From Hymenobacter monticola (GTDB lineage Bacteria; Bacteroidota; Bacteroidia; Cytophagales; Hymenobacteraceae): 64,000 nt of DNA. The notes under the pieces are model-generated. The model was not told where the DNA came from. It ran no database searches and was given only the letters and a program-made list of their open reading frames with translations. Positions 35,748 through 44,171 of this stretch are shown here, in pieces. The stretch is taken from the NCBI RefSeq assembly GCF_022811645.1, contig NZ_CP094534.1:3658001-3722000 (forward strand). The letters run 5' to 3'. Each line of letters starts with the position of its first letter. Position 1 is the first letter of the stretch. A program made the translations under genes and the position numbers.

Positions 35748-36971
35748 ATGAATGTCGCCCGCTACATTTCGCACAAGATTGACGGGGGAGCCGATTCCGG
35801 CTCCTTCACTTCGTCGGTCACAAAAATAGCCATCATCAGCATTGCCATGGGCTTGGCGGTGATGGTAGTGTCGTTTGCCATTCTGCAGGGCTTCCGCAAC
35901 GAGATTCAAAATAAAATATTCTCGTTTGGCGCGCACATGCAGATTTCGCGCTACGACACCAACAACTCGCTCGAAGTGGCACCCATTGCCGGGCCGCGGC
36001 TGGTGCAGGAGCTGCACCAGTTTCCGGAGGTGAAATCGACGCAGCCCTACGCCGTGAAAACGGCCATCATCAAAACCAAGGAAGAGGTGCTGGGCGTGGT
36101 GCTCAAAGGCATTGCCGAAACCGACGGCCTCTCGCCCATGCGCCAAAACCTGGTGGCCGGTAAGTTCCTCAGCTTCCCCGACACGACGGCCAGCGAAGAC
36201 GTGCTGATTTCGCGCAAGGTGGCGGACAAGCTGCGCCTAGCCGTGGGCGACAAAGCCCTGTTCTACTTCATTCAGAATCCGCCTCGCATCCGTCAGTTTC
36301 GCGTCAGCGGCATCTATTCCACGGGCCTGGATGAGTTTGACGAAGTGTACGTCATCGGCGACATTCGCCAGATTCGCGCGCTGAACTCGCCGGCCTGGCC
36401 CGACTCGCTGGTGGGCGGCATGGAGGTAGTGCTCAAGGACTTCAACACCCTGGATAAGACCGAGGAAAAGTTTCTGGAGAGCCTGCCCTACGACCTGAAA
36501 ATCGACAAAATCACCGACCAGTACGCCCAGCTGTTCGACTGGTTGCAGCTGCTCAACCGCAACGTCATCATCTTTCTGCTGCTCATCATCTTCGTGGCCA
36601 CGTTCAACATGGTGGCCACGATATTTATCATGATTCTGGAGCGAACCAACATGATTGGCGTCCTCAAAGCCCTGGGAGCAACCGACACCCAGATTCGGCG
36701 CATGTTTTTCTTCCGGGGTCTTTCGCTCACGGTGCGGGGCATGCTCATCGGCAACATCATTGCCGTAGGTTTTTGCGCCATCCAGTATTTCTTCCACGTC
36801 ATCCCGCTCGACCCCGAAAACTACTACATGGACCGGGTGCCCATTTCCTGGGACCCCCGGATGTTGATTATTCTCAACGTGGCCACCTTCGTCGCCTCGC
36901 TGCTCGCCGTGCTCATTCCCACGTATCTGATTTCGCGGATTAAGCCGGTGGTGGCCATTAAATTCGACTGA
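35748..36971 (+). CDS. FtsX/LolE-like ABC transporter permease
   Basis: A 407-residue membrane protein with one N-terminal transmembrane helix (VTKIAIISIAMGLAVMVVSF), a large periplasmic MacB-like domain (about 50-270) and three C-terminal helices (NVIIFLLLIIFVATFNMVATIF and later). The cytoplasmic segment RTNMIGVLKALGATDTQIRRMFF is the FtsX-like region that contacts the ATPase. LolC/LolE proteins extract lipoproteins from the inner membrane; other relatives export peptides or drugs. No ATPase gene is next to it, so the partner is encoded elsewhere. A TAGCTTTA, one base off the -7 consensus, lies 20 bp before the start. Confidence 0.88.
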   Translation: MNVARYISHKIDGGADSGSFTSSVTKIAIISIAMGLAVMVVSFAILQGFRNEIQNKIFSFGAHMQISRYDTNNSLEVAPIAGPRLVQELHQFPEVKSTQPYAVKTAIIKTKEEVLGVVLKGIAETDGLSPMRQNLVAGKFLSFPDTTASEDVLISRKVADKLRLAVGDKALFYFIQNPPRIRQFRVSGIYSTGLDEFDEVYVIGDIRQIRALNSPAWPDSLVGGMEVVLKDFNTLDKTEEKFLESLPYDLKIDKITDQYAQLFDWLQLLNRNVIIFLLLIIFVATFNMVATIFIMILERTNMIGVLKALGATDTQIRRMFFFRGLSLTVRGMLIGNIIAVGFCAIQYFFHVIPLDPENYYMDRVPISWDPRMLIILNVATFVASLLAVLIPTYLISRIKPVVAIKFD

Positions 36972-37153
36972 CCACGGATTCGCTCGGATTTTTCAGATTC
37001 CACGGATTTTGTGGACGGCGTGAACCGCACAGAGATGGTAATTAATCGAACGCAAAAAGGCCGCTCATCGAGCGGCCTTTTCTGTTAAGAATAGCGGCAG
37101 ATAATCGTCCACAAAATCCGTGGAATCCGAAAAATCCGAGCGAATCCGTGGTC
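36970..37153. repeat. Terminator-bearing inverted repeat, GAATCCGTGGT family, copy 1
   Basis: The 46-bp arms at 36970-37015 and 37108-37153 have one mismatch (GACCACGGATTCGCTCGGAT start). The left arm begins inside the stop codon of the permease gene. An intrinsic terminator lies between the arms. A second copy of the same arms is at 48951-49155. Confidence 0.92.
37054..37082. terminator. Bidirectional intrinsic terminator
   Basis: An AAAAAGGCCGCT / AGCGGCCTTTT stem with a loop of about 4-5 bases, A-rich on the left and T-rich on the right, suits both of the convergent genes around it. Confidence 0.88.
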
Positions 37154-37157
37154 AGGT

Positions 37158-37880
37158 TTAGACATACCGGCACTGCAGCACCAGATTTGGGTCGGGGCAC
37201 AGGGCTGCCCACGTTTCCCGCTCGCTGGGGCGGGCCACGCCGGGGAAGTCACCCACGTGGCCCCGCAGGTCGGCCATGAGCTGAAAGTGAAGGTGAGGTG
37301 GCCAGTCGCCGTTTTCGGGGAAGGGGCCCACGGTGGCGAAGGCTTCGCCTTGGGCGATGGCCTGACCCGTGCGCAACACCCGCCACTCGGCGCGGCTCAG
37401 GTGACCGTAGAGGCTGTAGAAAACGGTTCCTTCCAGTTCGTGCTGCAGGATGACGGTGGGGCCGTAGTCGCCGAAGTTGTCGTTATCGGCCAGGCTGTGC
37501 ACGGTGGCGGGCAGGGGCGCCAGCACGGGCGTGCCGGCGGGCAGCCACACGTCCACGCCCAGGTGCAGGGAGCGGGGCTCGTCGGCGGCGATGAGGCCGA
37601 AATGGGGGCTGCGGCGGTAGATGACGCGGTTTTCGAGGTAGCCGCCAATGCCAATGCTGGCGTTTTGCAGGGCCAGCTCGGCTTCGACCAACTGCTCGAA
37701 AGCGGCGGTGTCGCGCAGGTCGGCGGAAGCCAGGCGCGGGTTGTGGGCGGTGAAGTCGAGGCGGGCCACGTGGGGGCCGTTGAGGTCGACGGGCAGGACG
37801 GGACCGAAGGTGGCCTGATGACGCAGCAGGAGGGAGGAAAGCACCGGAAAAGCGAGAAGAAGAGGTGAAGTAGCAGCCAA
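37158..37880 (-). CDS. M23-family (LytM) peptidase
   Basis: About 240 residues. The LytM domain has the zinc ligands in RSLHLGVDVWLPAGTPV (His and Asp) and in PPHLHFQLMAD (HxH), with the turn YGHLSR between. Such enzymes cut peptide cross-links of peptidoglycan, or act as metallochaperone-like regulators if inactive; all ligands look intact here. The start is uncertain: there is no ATG in the N-terminal region. TTG at 37880 is the first candidate (a stop codon lies three codons further upstream); GTG at codon 13 is another. The TTG start overlaps the promoter region of the divergent reductase gene. There is no clear export signal beyond a short hydrophobic N-terminus. Confidence 0.83.
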   Translation of the reverse strand: MAATSPLLLAFPVLSSLLLRHQATFGPVLPVDLNGPHVARLDFTAHNPRLASADLRDTAAFEQLVEAELALQNASIGIGGYLENRVIYRRSPHFGLIAADEPRSLHLGVDVWLPAGTPVLAPLPATVHSLADNDNFGDYGPTVILQHELEGTVFYSLYGHLSRAEWRVLRTGQAIAQGEAFATVGPFPENGDWPPHLHFQLMADLRGHVGDFPGVARPSERETWAALCPDPNLVLQCRYV

Positions 37881-37890
37881 AGCCGCAAGT

Positions 37891-37898
37891 TACCTTTG
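37891..37898 (+). promoter_or_regulatory. TAnnTTTG promoter element of the reductase gene
   Basis: TACCTTTG lies about 120 bp before the ATG at 38021, leaving a leader of around 115 bases that contains the hairpin at 37910-37941. Confidence 0.55.
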
Positions 37899-37909
37899 CG
37901 GCACAAGCT

Positions 37910-37941
37910 ACGGCCGGCTTGTTACCCGACGGCCGTTTTTT
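37910..37941 (+). promoter_or_regulatory. Leader hairpin followed by a T-tract (attenuator candidate)
   Basis: ACGGCCG and CGGCCGT form a 7-bp stem with a 13-base loop, followed by TTTTTT. It begins only a few bases after the predicted transcription start, so it resembles an early terminator in the leader of the reductase gene. The stem is short and GC-rich sequence makes such stems common. Confidence 0.35.
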
Positions 37942-38020
37942 CGTACCATCCGAGACCATGCCGGGAAGAGGGAACACCCTGTTTCCGGCGGCCTCGTTTT
38001 TTATATCAGTTGCGCCCCGC

Positions 38021-39121
38021 ATGTACCAAACCCTCACCGTTGTTGCCCTCACCCAGGAAACCGCTGATTCCGTCACCATTCACCTGGAGCGGCCCGACCG
38101 CCAGCCCATTGCCAGCCGCCCCGGCCAGTTCCTCACCCTCATTTTACCCTGCGGCCCCGGCGGCAAAAAAGAGCGCCGCGCCTACTCGCTCAGCAGCACG
38201 CCGCAGGAAGCGCCGCGCTTGTCCGTGACGGTGAAGCGCGTGCCGGGCGGGCTGGTCAGCAATTACCTGCTTGATACCGTGCGTGTGGGCCAGCAGATGG
38301 AGGTGATGGAGCCGCTGGGCAACTTCACCCTCAGCCCCAGCCCCAAGGCCGCGCGGTCGTTGGTGCTCATTGGGGCGGGCTCGGGCATCACACCGCTCAT
38401 GTCCATGCTCAAAGCCGTAGTGCAAGCCGAGCCTCAGAGCCACGTGCTACTGATTTACGGCAACCGCAACGAGGAATCGGTGATATTCCAGAAGCAGCTG
38501 GCCGAGCTGGAAGCCCGCTCGAACGGCCACCTGCAGGTGGAGCACGTGTACAGCCAGCCCCTGCAGCCCGGCGGCCCGCACCGCCACACCGGCCGCCTGA
38601 ATCGCACCATGCTGCTGCGCATTCTGGAGCAGCGCCACCAGTTTCCGGCCGAGCAGGCCGAGTACTTCCTGTGCGGGCCCGAGGGCCTGATGACCGAAGC
38701 CCAGGCCGCCCTGGCTTTGCTGGGCGTGCCCGAGGCCCGCGTGCGCCGCGAAAGCTTCGCCGCCAGCGCCGACAACGCCGAACTAATGGCCGCCCAGCCC
38801 AGTGGCCACGGAGATGTGTCGACCAACCCGGGCGACGACACCAAGTCTACCCGTACCGTGACGCTGCAATACGAAGGCAGCGAGTACGTTATTGAAGTGC
38901 CGGCCGGCAAAACCATTCTCGATACCGCCCTCGACGAAGACATCGACCTGCCGTATTCCTGCCAGGCGGGCGTGTGCACCGCCTGCCGCGGCAAGTGCCT
39001 GAGCGGCAAGGTGCATCTGGATGAGCGCGAAGGCTTGTCGGACTCGGAATTGAAGCAAGGCTACATCCTGACCTGCGTGGGCCACCCCATGACCGACGGC
39101 GTGGTGATTGAGATTGGCTAG
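38021..39121 (+). CDS. PaaE-like FAD/NAD(P) and 2Fe-2S ferredoxin reductase
   Basis: A three-domain electron-transfer protein of 366 residues. The FAD domain has RPGQFLTL and RAYSLSSTP. The NAD(P) domain has LVLIGAGSGITPLMSML and YFLCGPEGLM. The C-terminal plant-type ferredoxin domain has four Cys ligands in YSCQAGVCTACRGKC (three of them) and ILTCVG. The layout matches PaaE of the phenylacetyl-CoA oxygenase, and reductases of alkane or fatty acid oxygenases, but no oxygenase gene is nearby, so the partner is unknown. The start ATG at 38021 begins the FAD domain directly; the in-frame TTG at 37919 would add a segment without homology. Confidence 0.9.
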   Translation: MYQTLTVVALTQETADSVTIHLERPDRQPIASRPGQFLTLILPCGPGGKKERRAYSLSSTPQEAPRLSVTVKRVPGGLVSNYLLDTVRVGQQMEVMEPLGNFTLSPSPKAARSLVLIGAGSGITPLMSMLKAVVQAEPQSHVLLIYGNRNEESVIFQKQLAELEARSNGHLQVEHVYSQPLQPGGPHRHTGRLNRTMLLRILEQRHQFPAEQAEYFLCGPEGLMTEAQAALALLGVPEARVRRESFAASADNAELMAAQPSGHGDVSTNPGDDTKSTRTVTLQYEGSEYVIEVPAGKTILDTALDEDIDLPYSCQAGVCTACRGKCLSGKVHLDEREGLSDSELKQGYILTCVGHPMTDGVVIEIG

Positions 39122-39285
39122 AAAAGGCTGGCTGCCAGACTGGCCGCAGCCAGCGCTGCGGAGGTTGCCGGCTTTATCTTACGAAAACCGGGAAAAACAT
39201 TCGACCTGCCGGGAGTTTGTTCCGTAAATCGTAGGTTGCGAGTCCGAGCCGTTGACGCCGCTCGCCCTATTAAAAAATATCCCAG

Positions 39286-41025
39286 ATGCTACTAGTTGAA
39301 CCTACCGCCGAGTCGGCCACCGACACCAGCCGGCCGCCGCGGCACTATTTGCCCGAAGACTTTCTGGTGACCGATTGGGCCACCATTGAGCCTTTTTTTC
39401 AGGAGCTGCAAAGCCGGCCGGTGCATACGTCCGCCGAGCTGGAACGCTGGCTCCTCGACCGCTCCGAGCTGGAAGCCGTGCTGAGCGAGGACCTCGCCTG
39501 GCGCTACATCCACATGACCTGCGACACGCAGGACCCGGCCCGGGCCGAGGCGTTTCAGTACTTCGTGAACGAGGTGGAGCCGCTGGTGGCCCCCTACGAC
39601 CACGCCCTGAACGAAAAGATGCTGGCCTCGGAATACCTGGCCGGCCTCGACGAGCGCCGCTACGGCGTGTTTCTGCGCTCGGTGCGCCGGGCCTCGGAAA
39701 TTTACCGGGCCGAAAACATCCCGCTCAAAACCGACATCAGCACCAAGCAGCAGCAGTATGCCGCCACGGTGGGCGCCATGAACGTGACCCTCGACGGCCA
39801 GGAGCTGACCCTGCCCCAGGCCGCCGACCGCCTCAAAAACCCTGACCGCGCAGTGCGCGAAACGGCCTGGCGCGCCATTCAGGCCCGCCGCCTGCAGGAC
39901 GCCAAGCCGCTCGACGCGCTGTTCACCGAACTCATCGGCCTGCGCCACGAGGTGGCCTTGAACGCTGGTTTTGCCAATTTCCGCGATTACATGTTTGCCG
40001 CCCTGGGCCGGTTCGACTACACGCCGCAGGACTGCTTCGACTTCCACGCCGCCATCCGCGAAACGGTGGTGCCGCTGATTGACAACTTCGACCTGGAGCG
40101 CCGCCAGGACCTGAACCTGCCCGCCCTGCGCCCCTGGGACCTCGACGTGGACCCCAGCGGCCAGCCGCCTTTGCGCCCCTTCGGCACCGGCGAGGAATTG
40201 CTGGAAAAAACCATCACTGTTTTCCAGAACCTTGATTCTTACCTGGGCGACTGCCTGCGCACCATGCGCCAGATGGGCCACCTCGACCTGGAAAGCCGGA
40301 AAGGCAAAGCCCCCGGCGGCTACAACTACCCGCTGGACGAAACAGGCGTACCCTTCATCTTCATGAACGCCACCAGCAGCCTGCGCGACGTGGTGACCAT
40401 GCTGCACGAAGGCGGCCACGCCGTGCACAGCTTCCTCACCCGCGGCCTGCCGCTGGGCGCCGACAAGCACCCGCCGTCCGAAGTGGCCGAGCTGGCCTCG
40501 ATGAGCATGGAGTTGATGAGCATGGACCAATGGCACGTCTTCTTTCCCGACGCCGACGACCTGCGCCGCGCCAAGAAAACCCACCTCGAAAGCGTGCTCG
40601 AAACCTTCCCCTGGGTGGCCACCATCGATAAGTTTCAGCACTGGGTGTACGAGCACCCCACCCACACCGAGGCCGAACGCCACGCCCGCTGGGTTCAGCT
40701 GTTCGACGAGTTCAACCAACGCACGGTGGACTGGACGGGCCTCGAAACCTTTAAGCCCTACCTCTGGCAGAAGCAGCTGCACCTCTACGAAGTGCCCTTC
40801 TACTACATCGAGTACGCCATGGCCCAGCTCGGCGCCATTGCCGTATGGCGCAACTTCCGCCAGAACCCCACGGAGGGCCTGGCCGCTTACAAGCGTGCCC
40901 TGGCCCTGGGCTACACCGCGCCCATCGGCCAGATTTACGCCGCCGCCGGCATCCGCTTCGACTTCAGCACCGAGTACCTGCGCACCCTGGCCGACTTCGT
41001 GCGCGAAGAGATGGAGGCGCTTTAG
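39286..41025 (+). CDS. M3-family oligoendopeptidase
   Basis: A cytoplasmic zinc metallopeptidase of 579 residues that degrades small peptides, of the PepF/oligoendopeptidase type. The zinc motif is His374-E-G-G-H378 in TMLHEGGHAVHSFLT, with a third ligand expected in the SEVAELASMSMELM stretch about 25 residues later. The C-terminus has the substrate-binding YYIEYAMAQLGAIAVW. No signal peptide. The length and motif arrangement match the Bacteroidota M3 oligoendopeptidases of 560-580 residues. It ends at a bidirectional terminator. Confidence 0.93.
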   Translation: MLLVEPTAESATDTSRPPRHYLPEDFLVTDWATIEPFFQELQSRPVHTSAELERWLLDRSELEAVLSEDLAWRYIHMTCDTQDPARAEAFQYFVNEVEPLVAPYDHALNEKMLASEYLAGLDERRYGVFLRSVRRASEIYRAENIPLKTDISTKQQQYAATVGAMNVTLDGQELTLPQAADRLKNPDRAVRETAWRAIQARRLQDAKPLDALFTELIGLRHEVALNAGFANFRDYMFAALGRFDYTPQDCFDFHAAIRETVVPLIDNFDLERRQDLNLPALRPWDLDVDPSGQPPLRPFGTGEELLEKTITVFQNLDSYLGDCLRTMRQMGHLDLESRKGKAPGGYNYPLDETGVPFIFMNATSSLRDVVTMLHEGGHAVHSFLTRGLPLGADKHPPSEVAELASMSMELMSMDQWHVFFPDADDLRRAKKTHLESVLETFPWVATIDKFQHWVYEHPTHTEAERHARWVQLFDEFNQRTVDWTGLETFKPYLWQKQLHLYEVPFYYIEYAMAQLGAIAVWRNFRQNPTEGLAAYKRALALGYTAPIGQIYAAAGIRFDFSTEYLRTLADFVREEMEAL

Positions 41026-41041
41026 CAGTTCATTGGCACCC

Positions 41042-41083
41042 AATAAAAAGGCGGCTGGCAAATTTGCCAGCCGCCTTTTTATT
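41042..41083. terminator. Bidirectional intrinsic terminator
   Basis: AAAAAGGCGGCTGGCAAA and TTTGCCAGCCGCCTTTTT form a near-perfect long stem, serving the M3 gene on one side and the small lipoprotein gene on the other. Confidence 0.93.
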
Positions 41084-41098
41084 GGCTTTCGGTTTCGT

Positions 41099-41272
41099 TT
41101 AGGAAGCGCCGCCGGGCTTGGTGGTCGACGTTGTAGTATTGGTGTCTTTGTCGCACTCTTTCTTGTGCTTGGGACGCGGGTCGCAGTCTTTGCGGCCGCA
41201 GGAAGACAAGGCGAGGCCGGTGAGCAGCAGGGCCGGCAGAAAGCGCCGGAAAAGCGTAGCGGTGGTGTGCAT
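41099..41272 (-). CDS. Small lipoprotein of unknown function
   Basis: 57 residues. A signal peptide (FRRFLPALLLTGLALSSC) ends in a lipobox with Cys at about residue 25. The short mature part is charged and Lys/Thr-rich (KDCDPRPKHKKECDKDTNTT) with two further cysteines. I do not recognise the family. I chose the ATG at 41272 because the longer frame from 41314 adds a segment without signal-peptide character. Confidence 0.72.
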   Translation of the reverse strand: MHTTATLFRRFLPALLLTGLALSSCGRKDCDPRPKHKKECDKDTNTTTSTTKPGGAS

Positions 41273-41361
41273 GGCGAAAGCGTTAGTGGTGTTAAGTGGC
41301 TGAAATATACGCAATAGTTGCGTCGTCTGGCTACTTTAAACCAATTGGCTTTTACGCCGGC

Positions 41362-41982
41362 TTACTGCGCGCCGATGGTGAAAAAAGACAGCGGCTTGAG
41401 CGTGGCGTATTTGCCGCCCAGCGACTGCAGCTCGGCCTGGTGCAGCTTGAGGTAGTCGTTGTATTGGTGCACGGCGTGGTCGTACTGCACGCGCAGGCCC
41501 ACCACGTTGGCGTCGAGCTGCTGAATGCCTTCCACGAAGTTGCGGGCGTTTTCGGTGGGGGCCGCGCCGTTGGGGGCAGCCACGGGGTACACCGCTTTTA
41601 GCAGCGAATCCTGGGCCGCGTCGTATCGGTCAATCAGGTCGGAGCTGGCCATGGTTTCCTGGGTGTAGCGGCGGGCCTTCAGGCGGGTATTGGCCTGGTC
41701 GAGGGCCTGCAGCTGGGCGGTGTTGGCGCCGGGCTGGGCTTTCAGCTCGCGCAGCAGCAGGCGTGTCACCCCAATTTTCTGGTCGTCGCTTTCGGTCATG
41801 TTGCGCCATTTTGCATTCACCGAATCCTGCAGAATGTTGAACTGGGCCTTCACCTCGGCCACCGCCGCGGGGTTGAGGGAGGCACTTTTGGAGCCGTCGC
41901 GCTTGCAGGATGCCGCACAGGCTGCGAGCAGCAGGAGGGCTATAGCCAAGGATTTGACGGGAGAAACGAGAATTTTTGCCAT
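41362..41982 (-). CDS. Lipoprotein of unknown function, LemA-like C-terminus
   Basis: 206 residues with a lipoprotein signal (SLAIALLLLAACAASC, lipid Cys around residue 26). The mature protein is almost all helical with heptad-like spacing (LLLRELKAQPGANTAQLQALDQANTRLKAR). The end (YDHAVHQYNDYLKLHQAELQSLGGKYATLKPLSFF) resembles the end of LemA proteins (YN-x-AV-x-x-YN, FF), but there is no LemA N-terminal signature, so I assign no function. Probably attached to a membrane facing the periplasm. Confidence 0.78.
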   Translation of the reverse strand: MAKILVSPVKSLAIALLLLAACAASCKRDGSKSASLNPAAVAEVKAQFNILQDSVNAKWRNMTESDDQKIGVTRLLLRELKAQPGANTAQLQALDQANTRLKARRYTQETMASSDLIDRYDAAQDSLLKAVYPVAAPNGAAPTENARNFVEGIQQLDANVVGLRVQYDHAVHQYNDYLKLHQAELQSLGGKYATLKPLSFFTIGAQ

Positions 41983-42113
41983 GAGCGAAAAAGGGGTGAG
42001 CAAAGCGCGACAACGAACAAAACTACATGGTGCCGCCTGCCGGTGCTCAGAAAAGATTGGGAAGAAAACGACACGGCGTCAACGGCAAGTTCCGCTTCCT
42101 ATTGTAAAGGAGG

Positions 42114-42725
42114 CTACCGGGCCGGCTCGCCACTGCCGCGCTGGGGCCAGAGGCCGCTGAGCAGTTGCTCGGCCAGGCGGTGGGCTATTTCGTCGGGTGT
42201 GAGCTTACCCTCGGGGCGGTACCAGCTGGGCAGCCAGTTGAGGCTGGCCAGCAGGGTGAGGGCGGCAAAGGCTGGGTCGGGGGTGTGCAGCTCGCCAGCG
42301 GCCACGCCCCGCGCAATCAGTTCCCGGAAAGCGCCTTCGTACCGGTCGCGCAAAGCCAGAAACTCGCTGCGGGCCGGCTCGCTCAAGTGCCGCCACTCGT
42401 GCAGAAACACGGCCGAGGCGGCGCTGTCATCCGTCAGCACCCGCACGTGGGCCACAATGGCCTGGCGCAGCTGCTCGGCCACGGGTGCCGCCTCCTGGGT
42501 AGCGGCCGCAAAGCCGGCAAAGAAGCTGTCGGCCAGCCCGAAGCACACCCGGTGCAGAATTTCTTCCTTCGACTTGATGTGCGAATACAGGCTGCCGGCT
42601 TCCAGGCCCAGCGCCGTGGCCAGCTCGCGCATGCTGGTGGCGGCAAAGCCCCGGGCCCGGAACAAGGCCGTGGCGGTGCGGTCAATCTGGGCTTTGCGGG
42701 GGCGAAGGGGGGCGGTGGCAGACAT
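42114..42725 (-). CDS. TetR-family transcriptional regulator
   Basis: 203 residues. The N-terminal helix-turn-helix is typical: DRTATALFRARGFAATSMRELATALGLEAGSLYSHIKSKEEIL. The C-terminal ligand-binding domain (VRVLTDDSAASAVFLHEWRHL, RYEGAFRELIARGVAAGEL) resembles the TetR_C_33 type found in regulators of acyl-CoA or fatty acid metabolism. No target operon is next to it. The intergenic region upstream has two overlapping palindromes between candidate -33 and -7 elements, so self-repression is likely. Confidence 0.92.
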   Translation of the reverse strand: MSATAPLRPRKAQIDRTATALFRARGFAATSMRELATALGLEAGSLYSHIKSKEEILHRVCFGLADSFFAGFAAATQEAAPVAEQLRQAIVAHVRVLTDDSAASAVFLHEWRHLSEPARSEFLALRDRYEGAFRELIARGVAAGELHTPDPAFAALTLLASLNWLPSWYRPEGKLTPDEIAHRLAEQLLSGLWPQRGSGEPAR

Positions 42726-42737
42726 AGGCGGGAAAGG

Positions 42738-42773
42738 TAAAGATAGGGCCTACGAACGCCCGTTAGCAAACGG
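42738..42773 (-). promoter_or_regulatory. TetR gene promoter with overlapping palindromes
   Basis: On the minus strand, TATCTTTA (42738-42745) is one base off TAnnTTTG, with a TTG 21 bp further upstream. AACGCCCGTT (42755-42764) and CCGTTAGCAAACGG (42760-42773) are overlapping palindromes lying between or on these elements, a typical TetR operator position. Binding is inferred. Confidence 0.5.
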
Positions 42774-42876
42774 TTGATGAGACGCGCCTGCTGCCAGGGG
42801 CGCTGCTAAGGCATCGACAGGAATTAAGAGAAAGTTAAATCGGGACGCTTCCGTCAACTATCCTGGCGCCGGGACG

Positions 42877-42884
42877 TATCTTTG
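42877..42884 (+). promoter_or_regulatory. TAnnTTTG promoter element of the LTD surface-protein gene
   Basis: TATCTTTG matches the consensus and lies about 33 bp before the ATG at 42918. Confidence 0.6.
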
Positions 42885-42917
42885 CCGTTGCACTGACCTT
42901 TTTAACTCTCATTTATT

Positions 42918-44030
42918 ATGAACAAGCATTACTTACTGCTGTCAGCGGGCTTGCTGCTATCGGGCGCTGCCCACGCCCAGGGTACCGAACTCTTTTTCTC
43001 TGAATACGACGAGGGAGCGCACCAGTCGGGTGTTAGCTACGGCGGTGCCACCACCTCGACGGGCAACGAGCGGGCCATTGAGATTTACAACCCCACCACC
43101 AGCACCGTCAGCCTGAACCCCTACTCGGTGCGCCGCTATTCCAACGGCAGCGCCACCCCCACCGAGGAAGAGCGCCTGGTGAAAAATGTCAGCGCGGGCC
43201 AACCCACCACGGGCCTACCCAACACCATGGCCACGCGCAGCACGTTTGTGCTCGTCAACGGTGAGGCCTCGCTGCCGGTACTTCGCAGCCGGGCCAACCA
43301 GTTCAGCGCCGGCTACCAGCAGGCTTCCGCATCCACGGTAATCACGGGGGGCGGCATCACCTACTTCAACGGCGACGATGCCGTGGCACTGGTGCGCTAC
43401 CCCAGCGGCACGGCCGGTTCGGGCACGGGCGTTATCATCGACATCATTGGCGTAATTGGTTCGCAGCCCCCCGCCAGCGGCAGCGGCGGCACCGGCAACT
43501 GGAGCGGCACCAACCCGCTCGACGGCACCCCGGCCGTGTACGTATCTTCGGCCAACCAGTCGATTGTGCGCCGCGCCAGCGTGAGCACGGGCGTCCGCAA
43601 CAACCCCACCCAGGCGACTTATAACATTGCCAACGAGTGGATGATGTACTCCACCGCCTTCAACGGCGCGGGCGGCACTTCTAACCCCGGTGGCCAGCTC
43701 TACGACCAGCTGGGCCAGCACAACGACTACGCCGGTCCTTACGGCGCCTACCAAACCACGCTGTCGAACAAGCTGAGCAAGTTCGACGCCAACATCAGTG
43801 TGTACCCCAACCCGGCTCACGGCACCGCCACGGTCGAAATCAAGGACGCCAAAGTGGGTAGCGTGACGGTGATGAACAACCTGGGCCAGCGCATTGGCGC
43901 TCAGGCCAAAGGCACCGGCCAGGAAAAGCTCACGCTCGACGTGTCGGCCCTGAAGCCCGGCCTGTACTTCGTGCAGGTTTGGAGCGTCGACGGCCAAACC
44001 AAAATCTACAAAGAGCTGGTGGTGCAATAA
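42918..44030 (+). CDS. T9SS type A sorted protein with lamin tail-like domain
   Basis: 370 residues. The signal peptide ends at AAHAQG, followed by an LTD-like domain (TELFFSEYDEGAHQSG, NERAIEIYNPTTSTVSLNPYSVRRY). The mature part is rich in Ser, Thr and Gly. The type A sorting domain (ISVYPNPAHGTATVEI to LKPGLYFVQVWSVDG) ends the protein. A secreted or surface-anchored protein; I see no enzyme motif. It resembles the N-terminal LTD part of the 1193-residue protein at 7930 in architecture. Confidence 0.9.
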   Translation: MNKHYLLLSAGLLLSGAAHAQGTELFFSEYDEGAHQSGVSYGGATTSTGNERAIEIYNPTTSTVSLNPYSVRRYSNGSATPTEEERLVKNVSAGQPTTGLPNTMATRSTFVLVNGEASLPVLRSRANQFSAGYQQASASTVITGGGITYFNGDDAVALVRYPSGTAGSGTGVIIDIIGVIGSQPPASGSGGTGNWSGTNPLDGTPAVYVSSANQSIVRRASVSTGVRNNPTQATYNIANEWMMYSTAFNGAGGTSNPGGQLYDQLGQHNDYAGPYGAYQTTLSNKLSKFDANISVYPNPAHGTATVEIKDAKVGSVTVMNNLGQRIGAQAKGTGQEKLTLDVSALKPGLYFVQVWSVDGQTKIYKELVVQ

Positions 44031-44050
44031 GCGCCCCGGTTTTAAGCTGG

Positions 44051-44081
44051 AAAAGGAGGGAAGCAATTCCCTCCTTTTTTT
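44051..44081 (+). terminator. Intrinsic terminator
   Basis: AAAAGGAGGGAA pairs with TTCCCTCCTTTT, followed by more T, 20 bp after the LTD protein gene. Confidence 0.92.
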
Positions 44082-44088
44082 ATGGGCG

Positions 44089-44096
44089 TATTTTTG
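44089..44096 (+). promoter_or_regulatory. TAnnTTTG promoter element of thiL
   Basis: TATTTTTG matches the consensus, immediately after a terminator and about 75 bp before thiL. No TPP riboswitch motif was found in the leader. Confidence 0.55.
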
Positions 44097-44171
44097 CGGC
44101 CCGGCTGCCAGGGTCATCACGTCCTCTTTTCTGAGTTCTGGCTACTCAATACTTAATACTTGCTTTAACAC

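Noticed and set aside
39292..41061. 589-codon minus-strand frame opposite the M3 peptidase
   Set aside because: Shadow of a gene with a clear HEGGH motif; the antisense product has no recognisable domain.
44097..44171. TPP riboswitch before thiL
   Set aside because: The leader is about 75 bases and has none of the conserved CTGAGA-like THI-box segments in order.
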